A stretch of 64,000 nucleotides of DNA from Pseudomonas fluorescens. Lineage in GTDB: Bacteria > Pseudomonadota > Gammaproteobacteria > Pseudomonadales > Pseudomonadaceae. The DNA is taken from positions 62,001 through 126,000 of the forward strand of contig NZ_CABVHU010000013.1 in assembly GCF_902497855.1 (NCBI RefSeq). The letters run 5' to 3'. Below are positions 44,022 to 53,196 of this stretch, piece by piece; within the stretch, counting starts at the first letter, position 1, and the number at the start of each line of letters is the position of its first letter. The notes under the pieces were generated by a model. That model was not told the DNA's origin. It searched no databases and worked only from the letters and a program-made list of their open reading frames with translations. A program made the translations under genes and the position numbers.

Positions 44022-44662
44022 GTTCGTCGGTCACCTCGAAGCACGCAGAAGAGTTATCCACAGGTGCTCGCCAACTCGGAGTCACACTGTCCGACACCCA
44101 GCATGCCCAGCTGCTGGGTTATCTGGCCCTGTTGATAAAATGGAACAAGGCTTACAACCTGACCGCCGTGCGCGATCCGGACGAAATGGTGTCCCGTCAC
44201 CTGCTCGACAGTTTGAGCGTGATGGGGTTCGTCGAAAACGGTCGTTGGCTGGACGTTGGCAGCGGCGGCGGCATGCCGGGTATTCCGTTGGCCATCCTGT
44301 TTCCAGGGTCCCAGGTGACGTGCCTGGACAGCAATGGCAAGAAAACCCGCTTCCTGACCCAGGTCAAACTCGAACTCAAATTGGATAACCTGCAAGTTAT
44401 CCACAGTCGCGTCGAAGAATTTCAGCCTGCTCAAGCCTTCAACGGGATCATCTCCCGGGCGTTCAGCAGTATGGATAACTTCAGCAACTGGACTCGCCAC
44501 CTCGGCGACACAGATACACGTTGGCTGGCAATGAAGGGCGTTCATCCGGCTGATGAGCTGGTAGCATTGCCGGCAGACTTCCACCTCGATAGCGAACACG
44601 CCCTGGCCGTACCTGGTTGCCAAGGCCAACGCCATCTGCTGATACTGCGCCGCACGGCATGA
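44018..44662 (+). CDS. rsmG: 16S rRNA (guanine527-N7)-methyltransferase
   Basis: A 214-residue SAM-dependent enzyme methylating G527 of 16S rRNA; loss gives low-level streptomycin resistance in several bacteria. The SAM site LDVGSGGGMPGIPLAI (about residues 75-90) and the upstream KWNKAYNLTAVRDPDEM with HLLDSL are intact. The start is TTG at 44018, overlapping the mnmG stop as TTGA, which implies coupling. Two perfect DnaA boxes lie inside the gene (44054, 44397). parA follows after 18 bp. Confidence 0.96.
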   Translation: MSSSVTSKHAEELSTGARQLGVTLSDTQHAQLLGYLALLIKWNKAYNLTAVRDPDEMVSRHLLDSLSVMGFVENGRWLDVGSGGGMPGIPLAILFPGSQVTCLDSNGKKTRFLTQVKLELKLDNLQVIHSRVEEFQPAQAFNGIISRAFSSMDNFSNWTRHLGDTDTRWLAMKGVHPADELVALPADFHLDSEHALAVPGCQGQRHLLILRRTA

Positions 44663-44680
44663 TTGGGAACACAAGCAAGA

Positions 44681-45478
44681 ATGGCTAAGGTATTCGCGAT
44701 TGCGAACCAAAAGGGTGGTGTGGGCAAAACCACCACCTGTATCAACCTCGCAGCTTCCCTGGTCGCTACCAAGCGCCGGGTGCTGTTGATCGATCTCGAT
44801 CCACAGGGCAACGCCACCATGGGTAGCGGTGTGGACAAACACGGCCTGGAAAACTCGGTCTACGACCTGTTGATCGGAGAATGTGATCTGGCTCAGGCCA
44901 TGCACTACTCCGAGCACGGCGGTTACCAGCTATTGCCGGCCAACCGCGACCTGACCGCCGCGGAAGTGGTTCTGCTGGAAATGCAGATGAAGGAGAGTCG
45001 TCTGCGCAGCGCGTTGGCGCCGATCCGTGAAAACTACGATTACATTCTGATCGACTGCCCGCCGTCGCTGTCGATGCTCACGCTTAACGCACTGGTCGCG
45101 GCCGACGGGGTGATTATCCCCATGCAGTGCGAGTACTTCGCACTCGAAGGCTTGAGCGACCTTGTGGATAACATCAAGCGCATCGCCGAGCTGCTCAACC
45201 CGAACCTGAAAGTCGAAGGCCTGTTGCGGACCATGTACGACCCGCGCCTGAGCCTGATGAACGATGTGTCGGCGCAGCTCAAGGAGCACTTCGGCGAGCA
45301 GCTCTACGACACGGTCATTCCGCGCAACATTCGCCTGGCCGAAGCGCCAAGCTATGGCATGCCGGCGCTGGTGTACGACAAGACTTCGCGAGGCGCAATT
45401 GCCTATCTGGCATTGGCGGGCGAGATGGTTCGCCGTCAGCGCAAAAACTCACGCACCGCCGCCGCTCAGGCAACTTAA
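44681..45478 (+). CDS. parA: Chromosome partitioning ATPase ParA (Soj)
   Basis: A 265-residue ATPase that binds DNA nonspecifically when ATP-bound and moves ParB-parS complexes, segregating newly copied origins. The deviant Walker A KGGVGKTTTCINLA is at residues 10-23, Walker A' LLIDLDPQGN at about 36-45 and Walker B YILIDCPPSLSM at about 114-125. ATG at 44681 gives MAKVFAIANQKGG. A DnaA box lies within it at 45163. parB is 9 bp downstream. Confidence 0.97.
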   Translation: MAKVFAIANQKGGVGKTTTCINLAASLVATKRRVLLIDLDPQGNATMGSGVDKHGLENSVYDLLIGECDLAQAMHYSEHGGYQLLPANRDLTAAEVVLLEMQMKESRLRSALAPIRENYDYILIDCPPSLSMLTLNALVAADGVIIPMQCEYFALEGLSDLVDNIKRIAELLNPNLKVEGLLRTMYDPRLSLMNDVSAQLKEHFGEQLYDTVIPRNIRLAEAPSYGMPALVYDKTSRGAIAYLALAGEMVRRQRKNSRTAAAQAT

Positions 45479-45487
45479 GGAATCCCC

Positions 45488-46360
45488 ATGGCCGTCAAGA
45501 AACGAGGTCTCGGACGTGGACTGGATGCACTGCTGAGTGGTCCGACTGTCAGCTCGCTGGAAGAACAGGCGGTGCAGGCGGATCTTCGTGAGCTGCAGCA
45601 CCTGCCCCTGGACCTGATCCAGCGTGGCAAGTACCAGCCACGGCGGGACATGGATCCTCAGGCGCTGGAGGAGCTGGCGCAGTCGATCAAGGCCCAGGGC
45701 GTGATGCAGCCGATCGTGGTTCGTCCGATCGGCAGCGGTCGCTACGAAATCATTGCCGGCGAACGTCGCTGGCGCGCCAGTCAGCAAGCCGGCCAGGAAA
45801 CCATCCCGGCAATGGTTCGCGACGTACCGGATGAAACGGCGATCGCCATGGCGCTGATCGAGAACATCCAGCGCGAGGACCTCAATCCGATCGAAGAAGC
45901 GGTGGCCTTGCAGCGTTTGCAGCAGGAATTCCAGCTGACCCAGCAACAAGTGGCCGAAGCGGTGGGCAAATCCCGCGTAACCGTGGCCAACCTGCTACGC
46001 TTGATCGCGTTGCCGGAAGTCATCAAGACCATGCTGTCCCACGGCGACCTGGAAATGGGTCATGCCCGTGCTTTGCTCGGTTTACCGGAGAATCAACAGG
46101 TTGAAGGGGCGCGACACGTTGTCGCACGAGGGTTGACCGTACGCCAGACCGAAGCGCTGGTTCGCCAGTGGTTGAGTGGCAAACCGGAGCCTGCTGAACC
46201 GGTTAAGCCGGACCCGGATATCGCCCGGCTCGAACAGCGCCTGGCCGAGCGCTTGGGCTCTGCGGTGCAGATCCGCCACGGGAAAAAGGGAAAGGGGCAG
46301 TTGGTGATCGGTTACAACTCCCTCGATGAGCTTCAGGGTGTGCTTGCACACATTCGTTGA
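45488..46360 (+). CDS. parB: Chromosome partitioning protein ParB (Spo0J)
   Basis: A 290-residue CTP-dependent clamp that loads at parS. The N-terminal region carries the ParA-contacting RGLGRGLDALL (residues 5-15); the CTPase fold has the GxxRxxA-like GERRWRASQQAG (about 90-101) and IENIQREDLNP; the helix-turn-helix LTQQQVAEAVGKSRVTVANL (about 152-171) reads parS; the C terminus is the dimer domain. The two parS sites recognised are 12 kb away in recF. Confidence 0.97.
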   Translation: MAVKKRGLGRGLDALLSGPTVSSLEEQAVQADLRELQHLPLDLIQRGKYQPRRDMDPQALEELAQSIKAQGVMQPIVVRPIGSGRYEIIAGERRWRASQQAGQETIPAMVRDVPDETAIAMALIENIQREDLNPIEEAVALQRLQQEFQLTQQQVAEAVGKSRVTVANLLRLIALPEVIKTMLSHGDLEMGHARALLGLPENQQVEGARHVVARGLTVRQTEALVRQWLSGKPEPAEPVKPDPDIARLEQRLAERLGSAVQIRHGKKGKGQLVIGYNSLDELQGVLAHIR

Positions 46361-46405
46361 AACATTTCCTCATGTAGCGTGCAGGTGGAAATCACTACCT
46401 GGCAG

Positions 46406-46434
46406 TTGAATAGGGGCGGAACCGCCCCTATACT
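46406..46434 (+). promoter_or_regulatory. Likely atp operon promoter with palindromic spacer
   Basis: TTGAAT (46406-46411) and TATACT (46429-46434) are spaced by 17 bp. The spacer together with the first -10 base is the perfect palindrome AGGGGCGGAACCGCCCCT (46412-46429). It lies 75 bp before atpI. The palindrome has no T-run, so it looks more like an operator or DNA-shape element than a terminator of parB. Confidence 0.65.
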
Positions 46435-46508
46435 CTGCGCGCATTTTGTCGGCACAAATTATGCCAAGTTATTGAATTCTGGCAGCCGATCATTGGGGAG
46501 CAAAAACG

Positions 46509-46916
46509 ATGGAGAGCCGCACGCCAAACCGCTTGCCATTCCATCGCCTGGCAGTTTTTCCGGTCTTACTGGCTCAATTTGTCGTTTTGGTACTGGCCGC
46601 TTTGGCGCTTTGGTACTGGCATGGAGTCGTCGCCGGGTACTCGGGACTTTGCGGAGGCCTGATAGCCTTGCTGCCCAATGTTTATTTCGCTCACAGGGCA
46701 TTTCGGTTTTCCGGCGCCCGAGCAGCTCAAGCCATCGTCCGGTCTTTTTATGCCGGCGAGGCGGGCAAACTGATTTTGACGGCAGTGCTCTTTGCATTGA
46801 CGTTCGCAGGTGTGAAGCCATTGGCGCCGCTGGCTGTATTCGGCGTCTTCGTGTTGACCCAACTGGTCAGCTGGTTCGCGCCCCTGCTGATGAGAACAAG
46901 ACTTTCGAGACCTTAG
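46509..46916 (+). CDS. atpI: F0F1 ATP synthase accessory subunit I
   Basis: A 135-residue membrane protein that helps assemble the c-ring. Four hydrophobic segments are visible (about residues 14-35, 39-57, 75-97 and 103-122), with GGLIALLPNVYFAHRAFRF between the second and third. Weakly conserved in sequence but always first in the operon. atpB begins 16 bp later. Confidence 0.92.
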   Translation: MESRTPNRLPFHRLAVFPVLLAQFVVLVLAALALWYWHGVVAGYSGLCGGLIALLPNVYFAHRAFRFSGARAAQAIVRSFYAGEAGKLILTAVLFALTFAGVKPLAPLAVFGVFVLTQLVSWFAPLLMRTRLSRP

Positions 46917-46932
46917 GGCGTTTGAGGCAACC

Positions 46933-47802
46933 ATGGCAGAGACAACCGCTTCGGGCTATATCCAGCACCACTTGCAGAACCTGACCTTCGGGCAGCTACC
47001 TAACGGCGGCTGGGGTTTTGCCCACACCGCAGCAGAAGCCAAGGAAATGGGCTTCTGGGCTTTCCACGTCGATACCCTCGGCTGGTCGGTCGCGTTGGGT
47101 CTGATCTTCGTTCTTCTTTTCCGCATGGCGGCAAAGAAAGCGACGTCGGGTCAACCTGGTGCTTTGCAGAACTTCGTTGAAGTATTGGTCGAATTCGTCG
47201 ATGGCAGCGTGAAAGACAGCTTCCATGGCCGTAGCCCGGTGATTGCACCGCTGGCACTGACCATCTTCGTCTGGGTCTTCCTGATGAACGCCGTCGACCT
47301 GATCCCGGTCGACTGGATTCCTCAGCTGGCCATCCTGATCACTGGCGATGCACACATTCCATTCCGTGCCGTATCGACCACTGACCCGAACGCTACCCTG
47401 GGCATGGCCCTGTCGGTGTTCGCGTTGATCATTTTCTACAGCATCAAGGTCAAGGGCATCGGCGGCTTCATCGGCGAACTGACCCTGCACCCGTTCGGCA
47501 GCAAGAACATCCTTGTTCAGGCCCTGCTGATTCCGGTGAACTTCCTGCTGGAGTTCGTGACACTGATTGCCAAGCCTATTTCCCTGGCACTGCGTCTGTT
47601 CGGCAACATGTACGCCGGCGAGCTGGTCTTCATTCTGATCGCTGTGATGTTCGGCAGCGGTCTGCTCTGGCTTAGCGGCCTGGGCGTAGTACTGCAGTGG
47701 GCGTGGGCTGTGTTCCACATCCTGATCATCACCCTGCAGGCGTTTATCTTCATGATGTTGACCATCGTCTACCTGTCGATGGCGCACGAAGAGAACCATT
47801 AA
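46933..47802 (+). CDS. atpB: F0F1 ATP synthase subunit a
   Basis: A 289-residue inner-membrane stator subunit providing the proton half-channels. The essential arginine lies in the ISLALRLFGNMYAGELV segment (about residues 215-231); other helices include LTIFVWVFLMNAVDLIPVDW. Five to six membrane segments fit the family. The atpE gene starts 133 bp downstream after two hairpins. Confidence 0.98.
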   Translation: MAETTASGYIQHHLQNLTFGQLPNGGWGFAHTAAEAKEMGFWAFHVDTLGWSVALGLIFVLLFRMAAKKATSGQPGALQNFVEVLVEFVDGSVKDSFHGRSPVIAPLALTIFVWVFLMNAVDLIPVDWIPQLAILITGDAHIPFRAVSTTDPNATLGMALSVFALIIFYSIKVKGIGGFIGELTLHPFGSKNILVQALLIPVNFLLEFVTLIAKPISLALRLFGNMYAGELVFILIAVMFGSGLLWLSGLGVVLQWAWAVFHILIITLQAFIFMMLTIVYLSMAHEENH

Positions 47803-47848
47803 GACCAGTCTCGACTGGTCTGATGTCCCACCCGGTCAAACGGGTGGG
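47802..47848 (+). other. Tandem RNA hairpins between atpB and atpE
   Basis: AGACCAGTC / GACTGGTCT (47802-47821) is followed by CCCACCCG / CGGGTGGG (47827-47848, loop GTCAAA). Neither has a T-run. They could protect the downstream atpE message or slow polymerase, helping the high c-subunit output. Next comes an A/U-rich leader and the strong ribosome site GGGAGGAAAG before atpE. Confidence 0.6.
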
Positions 47849-47935
47849 TGCCCGAACAGGGCTATGAAACGATTTGTTTTACCGCTTTAAAATCTAAAAA
47901 ACCTAAACCATACGACGTAAAAGTCGGGAGGAAAG

Positions 47936-48193
47936 ATGGAAACTGTAGTTGGTCTAACCGCTATCGCTGTTGCACTGTTGATCGGCCTGGGCGCACTGGG
48001 TACCGCAATTGGTTTCGGCCTGTTGGGTGGCAAGTTCCTGGAAGGCGCAGCGCGTCAGCCAGAAATGGTCCCAATGCTGCAAGTAAAAATGTTCATCGTT
48101 GCCGGTCTGCTCGACGCCGTGACCATGATCGGTGTTGGTATCGCTCTGTTCTTCACCTTCGCGAACCCATTCGTTGGTCAACTCGCTGGCTAA
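47936..48193 (+). CDS. atpE: F0F1 ATP synthase subunit c
   Basis: An 85-residue proteolipid forming the rotor ring. Two membrane helices flank the polar loop GAARQPEM; the proton-binding carboxylate is the Asp in [12 protein letters not shown] (about residue 60). Surrounding residues fit a proton-type, not sodium-type, ring. The very strong ribosome site and A/U-rich leader match the need for many copies per enzyme. Confidence 0.98.
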
Positions 48194-48247
48194 TTACTCA
48201 CCTTCGAGTAATTGGTGTGATGTGCAACGAACGAGCGAGGTGTTGGC

Positions 48248-48718
48248 GTGAACATTAATGCAACCCTGATTGGCCAGTCCGTTGCGTTCTTCATTTTTGT
48301 ACTGTTTTGCATGAAGTTCGTGTGGCCTCCGGTCATCGCGGCTTTGCACGAACGTCAGAAGAAGATCGCGGATGGACTGGATGCTGCCAGCCGAGCAGCT
48401 CGCGACCTGGAGTTGGCCCAAGAGAAAGCGGGTCATCAACTGCGCGAAGCAAAAGCTCAGGCAGCTGAAATCATTGAGCAAGCCAAGAAACGCGGTAACC
48501 AGATCGTCGAAGAGGCTGTTGAAAAAGCCCGTATCGACGCTGACCGTGTGAAGGTTCAGGCTCAGGCCGAGATCGAACAGGAACTGAACAGTGTCAAAGA
48601 CGCGCTGCGTGCCCAATTGGGTGCTCTGGCCGTTGGCGGCGCCGAGAAGATCCTGGGTGCCACAATCGATCAAAACGCGCACGCGGAGCTGGTAAACAAA
48701 CTGGCTGCTGAAATTTAA
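48248..48718 (+). CDS. atpF: F0F1 ATP synthase subunit b
   Basis: A 156-residue peripheral stalk protein. One N-terminal membrane helix (LIGQSVAFFIFVLFCMKFVW) is followed by a long charged coiled coil to about residue 125. The start is GTG at 48248, giving MNINATLIG. atpH follows 12 bp later. Confidence 0.98.
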   Translation: MNINATLIGQSVAFFIFVLFCMKFVWPPVIAALHERQKKIADGLDAASRAARDLELAQEKAGHQLREAKAQAAEIIEQAKKRGNQIVEEAVEKARIDADRVKVQAQAEIEQELNSVKDALRAQLGALAVGGAEKILGATIDQNAHAELVNKLAAEI

Positions 48719-48730
48719 GCGAGGGCGATC

Positions 48731-49267
48731 ATGGCAGAATTGACCACGTTGGCCCGACCTTACGCTAAGGCAGCCTTCGAGCACGCCCAGGCCCACCAGC
48801 AACTGGCCTCTTGGTCAGCCATGCTCGGCCTGGCTGCAGCAGTGTCGCAAGACGACACCATGCAGCGCGTGCTCAAGGCCCCGCGACTGACGAGCGCAAA
48901 CAAGGCCGCCACGTTTATTGACGTGTGCGGCGACAAGTTTGATGCCAAGGCACAGAACTTCATCAACGTCGTTGCCGAAAACGACCGTCTCCCGCTGTTG
49001 CCGGAGATCGCCGCTCTGTTTGACCTGTACAAGGCCGAACAAGAGAAGTCGGTAGACGTTGAAGTGACCAGTGCTTTTGCATTGAACCAAGAACAGCAAG
49101 ACAAACTCGCCAAGGTTCTCAGTGCACGACTCAACCGGGAAGTGCGCCTGCAAGTTGCGGAGGATGCCGCCCTTATTGGTGGTGTCATCATTCGCGCCGG
49201 CGACCTGGTAATCGATGGTTCGATTCGCGGCAAACTCGCGAATCTGGCCGAAGCATTGAAATCTTGA
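48731..49267 (+). CDS. atpH: F0F1 ATP synthase subunit delta
   Basis: A 178-residue stalk protein linking b to the top of F1. It starts MAELTTLARPYAKAAFEHA, the family signature, and ends with GGVIIRAGDLVIDGSIRGKL characteristic of the C-terminal domain. atpA starts 21 bp later. Confidence 0.98.
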   Translation: MAELTTLARPYAKAAFEHAQAHQQLASWSAMLGLAAAVSQDDTMQRVLKAPRLTSANKAATFIDVCGDKFDAKAQNFINVVAENDRLPLLPEIAALFDLYKAEQEKSVDVEVTSAFALNQEQQDKLAKVLSARLNREVRLQVAEDAALIGGVIIRAGDLVIDGSIRGKLANLAEALKS

Positions 49268-49288
49268 GTTTGAAGGGGCAGCAGAGCA

Positions 49289-50833
49289 ATGCAGCAACTC
49301 AATCCTTCCGAAATAAGTGAAATTATCAAGGGCCGCATCGACAAGCTCGATGTGACCTCCCAAGCCCGTAACGAAGGCACTGTCGTCAGCGTATCTGACG
49401 GTATCGTGCGGATTCACGGTCTGGCCGACGTCATGTACGGCGAGATGATCGAGTTTCCGGGCGGCGTCTTCGGTATGGCCCTCAACCTGGAGCAAGACTC
49501 CGTAGGTGCCGTTGTATTGGGCGCATACCAGTCTCTGGCTGAAGGCATGAGCGCCAAGTGCACCGGCCGCATCCTGGAAGTTCCGGTTGGTAAGGAACTG
49601 CTGGGTCGCGTAGTCGACGCACTGGGTAACCCTGTTGACGGCAAAGGTCCACTGGGCAACACCGAGACCGACGCGGTCGAGAAAGTTGCTCCAGGCGTGA
49701 TCTGGCGTAAGTCGGTAGACCAGCCTGTACAGACTGGCTACAAGGCTGTCGATGCCATGATCCCTGTCGGCCGTGGCCAGCGTGAGCTGATCATCGGTGA
49801 CCGTCAGATCGGTAAAACCGCTCTGGCGATCGACGCGATCATCAACCAGAAGAACAGCGGCATTTTCTGCGTCTACGTAGCGATCGGTCAGAAGCAATCG
49901 ACCATCGCCAACGTGGTTCGCAAGCTGGAAGAAAACGGCGCCCTGGCCAACACGATCATCGTGGCTGCCAGTGCTTCGGAATCTCCTGCGCTGCAGTTCC
50001 TGGCACCGTACTCCGGTTGCACCATGGGTGAATTCTTCCGCGACCGCGGTGAAGACGCGCTGATCGTTTATGACGATCTGTCCAAGCAAGCAGTGGCTTA
50101 CCGCCAGATTTCCCTGCTGCTGCGCCGTCCACCAGGCCGTGAAGCTTACCCAGGCGACGTGTTCTATCTCCACTCCCGTCTGCTGGAGCGCGCATCCCGC
50201 GTTTCGGAAGAATACGTAGAGAAGTTCACCAACGGCGCAGTGACCGGCAAAACCGGTTCCCTGACCGCACTGCCGATCATCGAAACCCAGGCTGGCGACG
50301 TTTCCGCGTTCGTTCCGACCAACGTGATTTCCATCACCGACGGTCAGATCTTCCTGGAATCGGCCATGTTCAACTCCGGGATCCGTCCTGCTGTGAACGC
50401 CGGTGTTTCGGTATCCCGTGTGGGTGGTGCCGCTCAGACCAAGATCATCAAGAAGCTCTCCGGTGGTATCCGTACCGCTCTGGCTCAGTACCGTGAACTG
50501 GCGGCATTCGCCCAGTTCGCTTCTGACCTGGACGAAGCGACCCGTAAGCAACTTGAGCATGGTCAGCGCGTTACCGAGCTGATGAAGCAGAAGCAATACG
50601 CACCAATGTCGATCGCTGACATGGCGCTGTCGCTGTATGCCGCTGAGCGTGGGTTCCTGACTGACGTCGAAATCGCCAAGATCGGTAGCTTTGAACAAGC
50701 GCTGATTGCTTTCTTCAACCGCGATCACGCCGATTTGATGGCGAAGATCAACGTGAAGGGTGACTTCAATGACGAAATCGACGCTGGCATGAAAGCCGGT
50801 ATCGAGAAGTTCAAGGCCACCCAAACCTGGTAA
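49289..50833 (+). CDS. atpA: F0F1 ATP synthase subunit alpha
   Basis: A 514-residue regulatory nucleotide-binding subunit of F1. Walker A GDRQIGKTALAIDAI is at about residues 170-184; the arginine finger region and the PAVNAGVSVSRVGGAAQ signature (about residues 371-387) are intact. Its antisense strand is open over a long stretch, an artefact of codon bias. Confidence 0.99.
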   Translation: MQQLNPSEISEIIKGRIDKLDVTSQARNEGTVVSVSDGIVRIHGLADVMYGEMIEFPGGVFGMALNLEQDSVGAVVLGAYQSLAEGMSAKCTGRILEVPVGKELLGRVVDALGNPVDGKGPLGNTETDAVEKVAPGVIWRKSVDQPVQTGYKAVDAMIPVGRGQRELIIGDRQIGKTALAIDAIINQKNSGIFCVYVAIGQKQSTIANVVRKLEENGALANTIIVAASASESPALQFLAPYSGCTMGEFFRDRGEDALIVYDDLSKQAVAYRQISLLLRRPPGREAYPGDVFYLHSRLLERASRVSEEYVEKFTNGAVTGKTGSLTALPIIETQAGDVSAFVPTNVISITDGQIFLESAMFNSGIRPAVNAGVSVSRVGGAAQTKIIKKLSGGIRTALAQYRELAAFAQFASDLDEATRKQLEHGQRVTELMKQKQYAPMSIADMALSLYAAERGFLTDVEIAKIGSFEQALIAFFNRDHADLMAKINVKGDFNDEIDAGMKAGIEKFKATQTW

Positions 50834-50883
50834 GCCGCAGCGGGAGCCGCAAGGCTCCCGCTTGCTAACCTGATAGGTGTTAC

Positions 50884-51744
50884 ATGGCAGGCGCAAAAGA
50901 GATTCGCAGTAAGATTGCGAGCATCAAAAGCACGCAAAAGATTACCAGCGCCATGGAAAAAGTGGCGGTCAGCAAAATGCGCAAGGCACAAATGCGCATG
51001 GCTGCTAGCCGTCCTTACGCGGAGCGCATCCGCCAGGTTATTGGCCATCTGGCCAACGCCAACCCGGAATATCGCCACCCGTTCATGATCGACCGTGAAG
51101 TAAAGCGCGTCGGTTACGTCGTGGTGAGCAGTGACCGTGGTCTGTGTGGTGGCTTGAACACCAACCTGTTCAAGGCCCTGGTCAAGGACATGGCGGTAAA
51201 CCGCGAAAACGGTGTCGAGATCGATCTGTGTGTTGTTGGTAGCAAGGGTGCGGCTTTCTTCCGCAACTTCGGCGGTAACGTCGTTGCAGCTATCAGCCAC
51301 CTGGGTGAAGAGCCGTCGATCAATGATTTGATCGGCAGCGTCAAGGTGATGCTGGACGCCTACCTGGACGGCCGTATTGACCGCCTGTCCGTGGTGTCCA
51401 ACAAGTTCGTCAACACCATGACGCAGCTGCCTACGGTGGAGCAATTGATTCCACTGGTGGCGACCCCGGAAAAGGAACTCAAGCACCACTGGGATTATCT
51501 GTACGAACCGGATGCCAAAGAGCTGCTTGACGGCTTGATGGTCCGCTACGTGGAGTCGCAGGTCTACCAGGCGGTGGTCGAGAACAACGCGGCTGAACAA
51601 GCTGCGCGGATGATCGCGATGAAGAACGCTACCGACAACGCCGGTGATTTGATCAGCGATTTGCAGCTGGTCTACAACAAGGCGCGTCAGGCTGCGATCA
51701 CCCAAGAGATCTCGGAAATCGTCGGCGGCGCTGCCGCGGTTTAA
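50884..51744 (+). CDS. atpG: F0F1 ATP synthase subunit gamma
   Basis: A 286-residue central shaft. The N-terminal helix AGAKEIRSKIASIKSTQKIT and C-terminal signature NATDNAGDLISDLQLVYNKARQ (in parts) form the paired coiled coil. SSDRGLCGGLNTN is the conserved F1-contact region (about residues 80-92). Confidence 0.99.
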   Translation: MAGAKEIRSKIASIKSTQKITSAMEKVAVSKMRKAQMRMAASRPYAERIRQVIGHLANANPEYRHPFMIDREVKRVGYVVVSSDRGLCGGLNTNLFKALVKDMAVNRENGVEIDLCVVGSKGAAFFRNFGGNVVAAISHLGEEPSINDLIGSVKVMLDAYLDGRIDRLSVVSNKFVNTMTQLPTVEQLIPLVATPEKELKHHWDYLYEPDAKELLDGLMVRYVESQVYQAVVENNAAEQAARMIAMKNATDNAGDLISDLQLVYNKARQAAITQEISEIVGGAAAV

Positions 51745-51771
51745 CGGTTCAAATATTCAGAGGATCCAGCT

Positions 51772-53151
51772 ATGAGTAGCGGACGTATCGTTCAAATCAT
51801 CGGCGCCGTTATCGACGTGGAATTTCCACGCGACAGCGTACCGAGCATCTACAACGCGCTGACTGTACAAAGCGCGGCCGGGACCACCCTGGAAGTTCAG
51901 CAACAGCTGGGCGACGGCGTGGTTCGTACCATTGCGATGGGTTCCACCGAAGGCTTGAAGCGCGGTCTGGACGTCATCGACTCCGGCGCAGCCATCTCCG
52001 TACCAGTCGGTAAAGCGACCCTGGGCCGGATCATGGACGTTCTGGGTAACCCGATCGACGAAGCTGGCCCGATCGACACCGAAGAGCGCTGGGGCATTCA
52101 CCGTCCTGCGCCATCCTTCGCTGAACAAGCGGGCGGCAACGACCTGCTGGAAACCGGCATCAAGGTTATCGACCTGGTTTGCCCGTTCGCCAAGGGTGGT
52201 AAAGTCGGTCTGTTCGGTGGTGCCGGTGTAGGCAAAACCGTAAACATGATGGAACTGATCCGTAACATCGCCATCGAGCACAGCGGTTATTCCGTGTTCG
52301 CCGGTGTGGGTGAGCGTACTCGTGAGGGTAACGACTTCTACCACGAGATGAAGGATTCCAACGTTCTGGACAAAGTGGCACTGGTTTACGGTCAGATGAA
52401 CGAGCCGCCGGGTAACCGTCTGCGCGTAGCACTGACCGGCCTGACCATGGCCGAGAAGTTCCGTGACGAAGGTAACGACGTTCTGCTGTTCGTCGACAAC
52501 ATCTATCGTTACACCCTGGCCGGTACTGAAGTATCCGCACTGCTGGGCCGTATGCCTTCGGCAGTAGGTTACCAGCCGACCCTGGCTGAAGAGATGGGCG
52601 TTCTGCAAGAACGTATCACTTCGACCAAGGAAGGTTCGATCACGTCGATCCAAGCGGTATACGTACCTGCGGATGACTTGACTGACCCGTCGCCAGCGAC
52701 CACCTTCGCCCACTTGGACGCCACCGTCGTTCTGTCCCGTGACATCGCTTCCCTGGGTATCTACCCGGCGGTCGATCCACTCGACTCGACTTCGCGCCAG
52801 CTGGACCCGAACGTGATCGGCCAGGACCACTACGACACCGCTCGCGGCGTTCAGTACGTTCTGCAGCGTTACAAAGAACTGAAGGACATCATTGCGATCC
52901 TGGGTATGGACGAGCTGTCGGAAGCCGACAAGCAGTTGGTAAACCGTGCTCGTAAGATCCAGCGTTTCTTGTCGCAGCCGTTCTTCGTGGCTGAAGTCTT
53001 CACCGGTGCATCGGGTAAATACGTTTCCCTGAAAGACACCATTGCTGGCTTCAAAGGCATCCTCAACGGTGACTACGACCACCTGCCAGAACAAGCGTTC
53101 TACATGGTTGGCGGCATCGAAGAAGCGATCGAAAAAGCCAAGAAACTGTAA
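51772..53151 (+). CDS. atpD: F0F1 ATP synthase subunit beta
   Basis: A 459-residue catalytic subunit. Walker A GGAGVGKTVNMMELI is at about residues 148-162, the catalytic Glu lies in GVGERTREGNDFY, Walker B in VLLFVDNIYRYT, and DDLTDPSPATTFAHLD is the DELSEED-side hinge region. DELSEAD replaces the DELSEED loop, as in many relatives. Confidence 0.99.
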   Translation: MSSGRIVQIIGAVIDVEFPRDSVPSIYNALTVQSAAGTTLEVQQQLGDGVVRTIAMGSTEGLKRGLDVIDSGAAISVPVGKATLGRIMDVLGNPIDEAGPIDTEERWGIHRPAPSFAEQAGGNDLLETGIKVIDLVCPFAKGGKVGLFGGAGVGKTVNMMELIRNIAIEHSGYSVFAGVGERTREGNDFYHEMKDSNVLDKVALVYGQMNEPPGNRLRVALTGLTMAEKFRDEGNDVLLFVDNIYRYTLAGTEVSALLGRMPSAVGYQPTLAEEMGVLQERITSTKEGSITSIQAVYVPADDLTDPSPATTFAHLDATVVLSRDIASLGIYPAVDPLDSTSRQLDPNVIGQDHYDTARGVQYVLQRYKELKDIIAILGMDELSEADKQLVNRARKIQRFLSQPFFVAEVFTGASGKYVSLKDTIAGFKGILNGDYDHLPEQAFYMVGGIEEAIEKAKKL

Positions 53152-53196
53152 TCCCGGCGCCCGGCAACGGGCGCTCATTTAGGTTGAGGCAATCAG

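Noticed and set aside
48815..53178. Long minus-strand frames opposite atpH-atpA (693 codons) and atpD (473 codons)
   Set aside because: Antisense shadows of strongly codon-biased ATP synthase genes.
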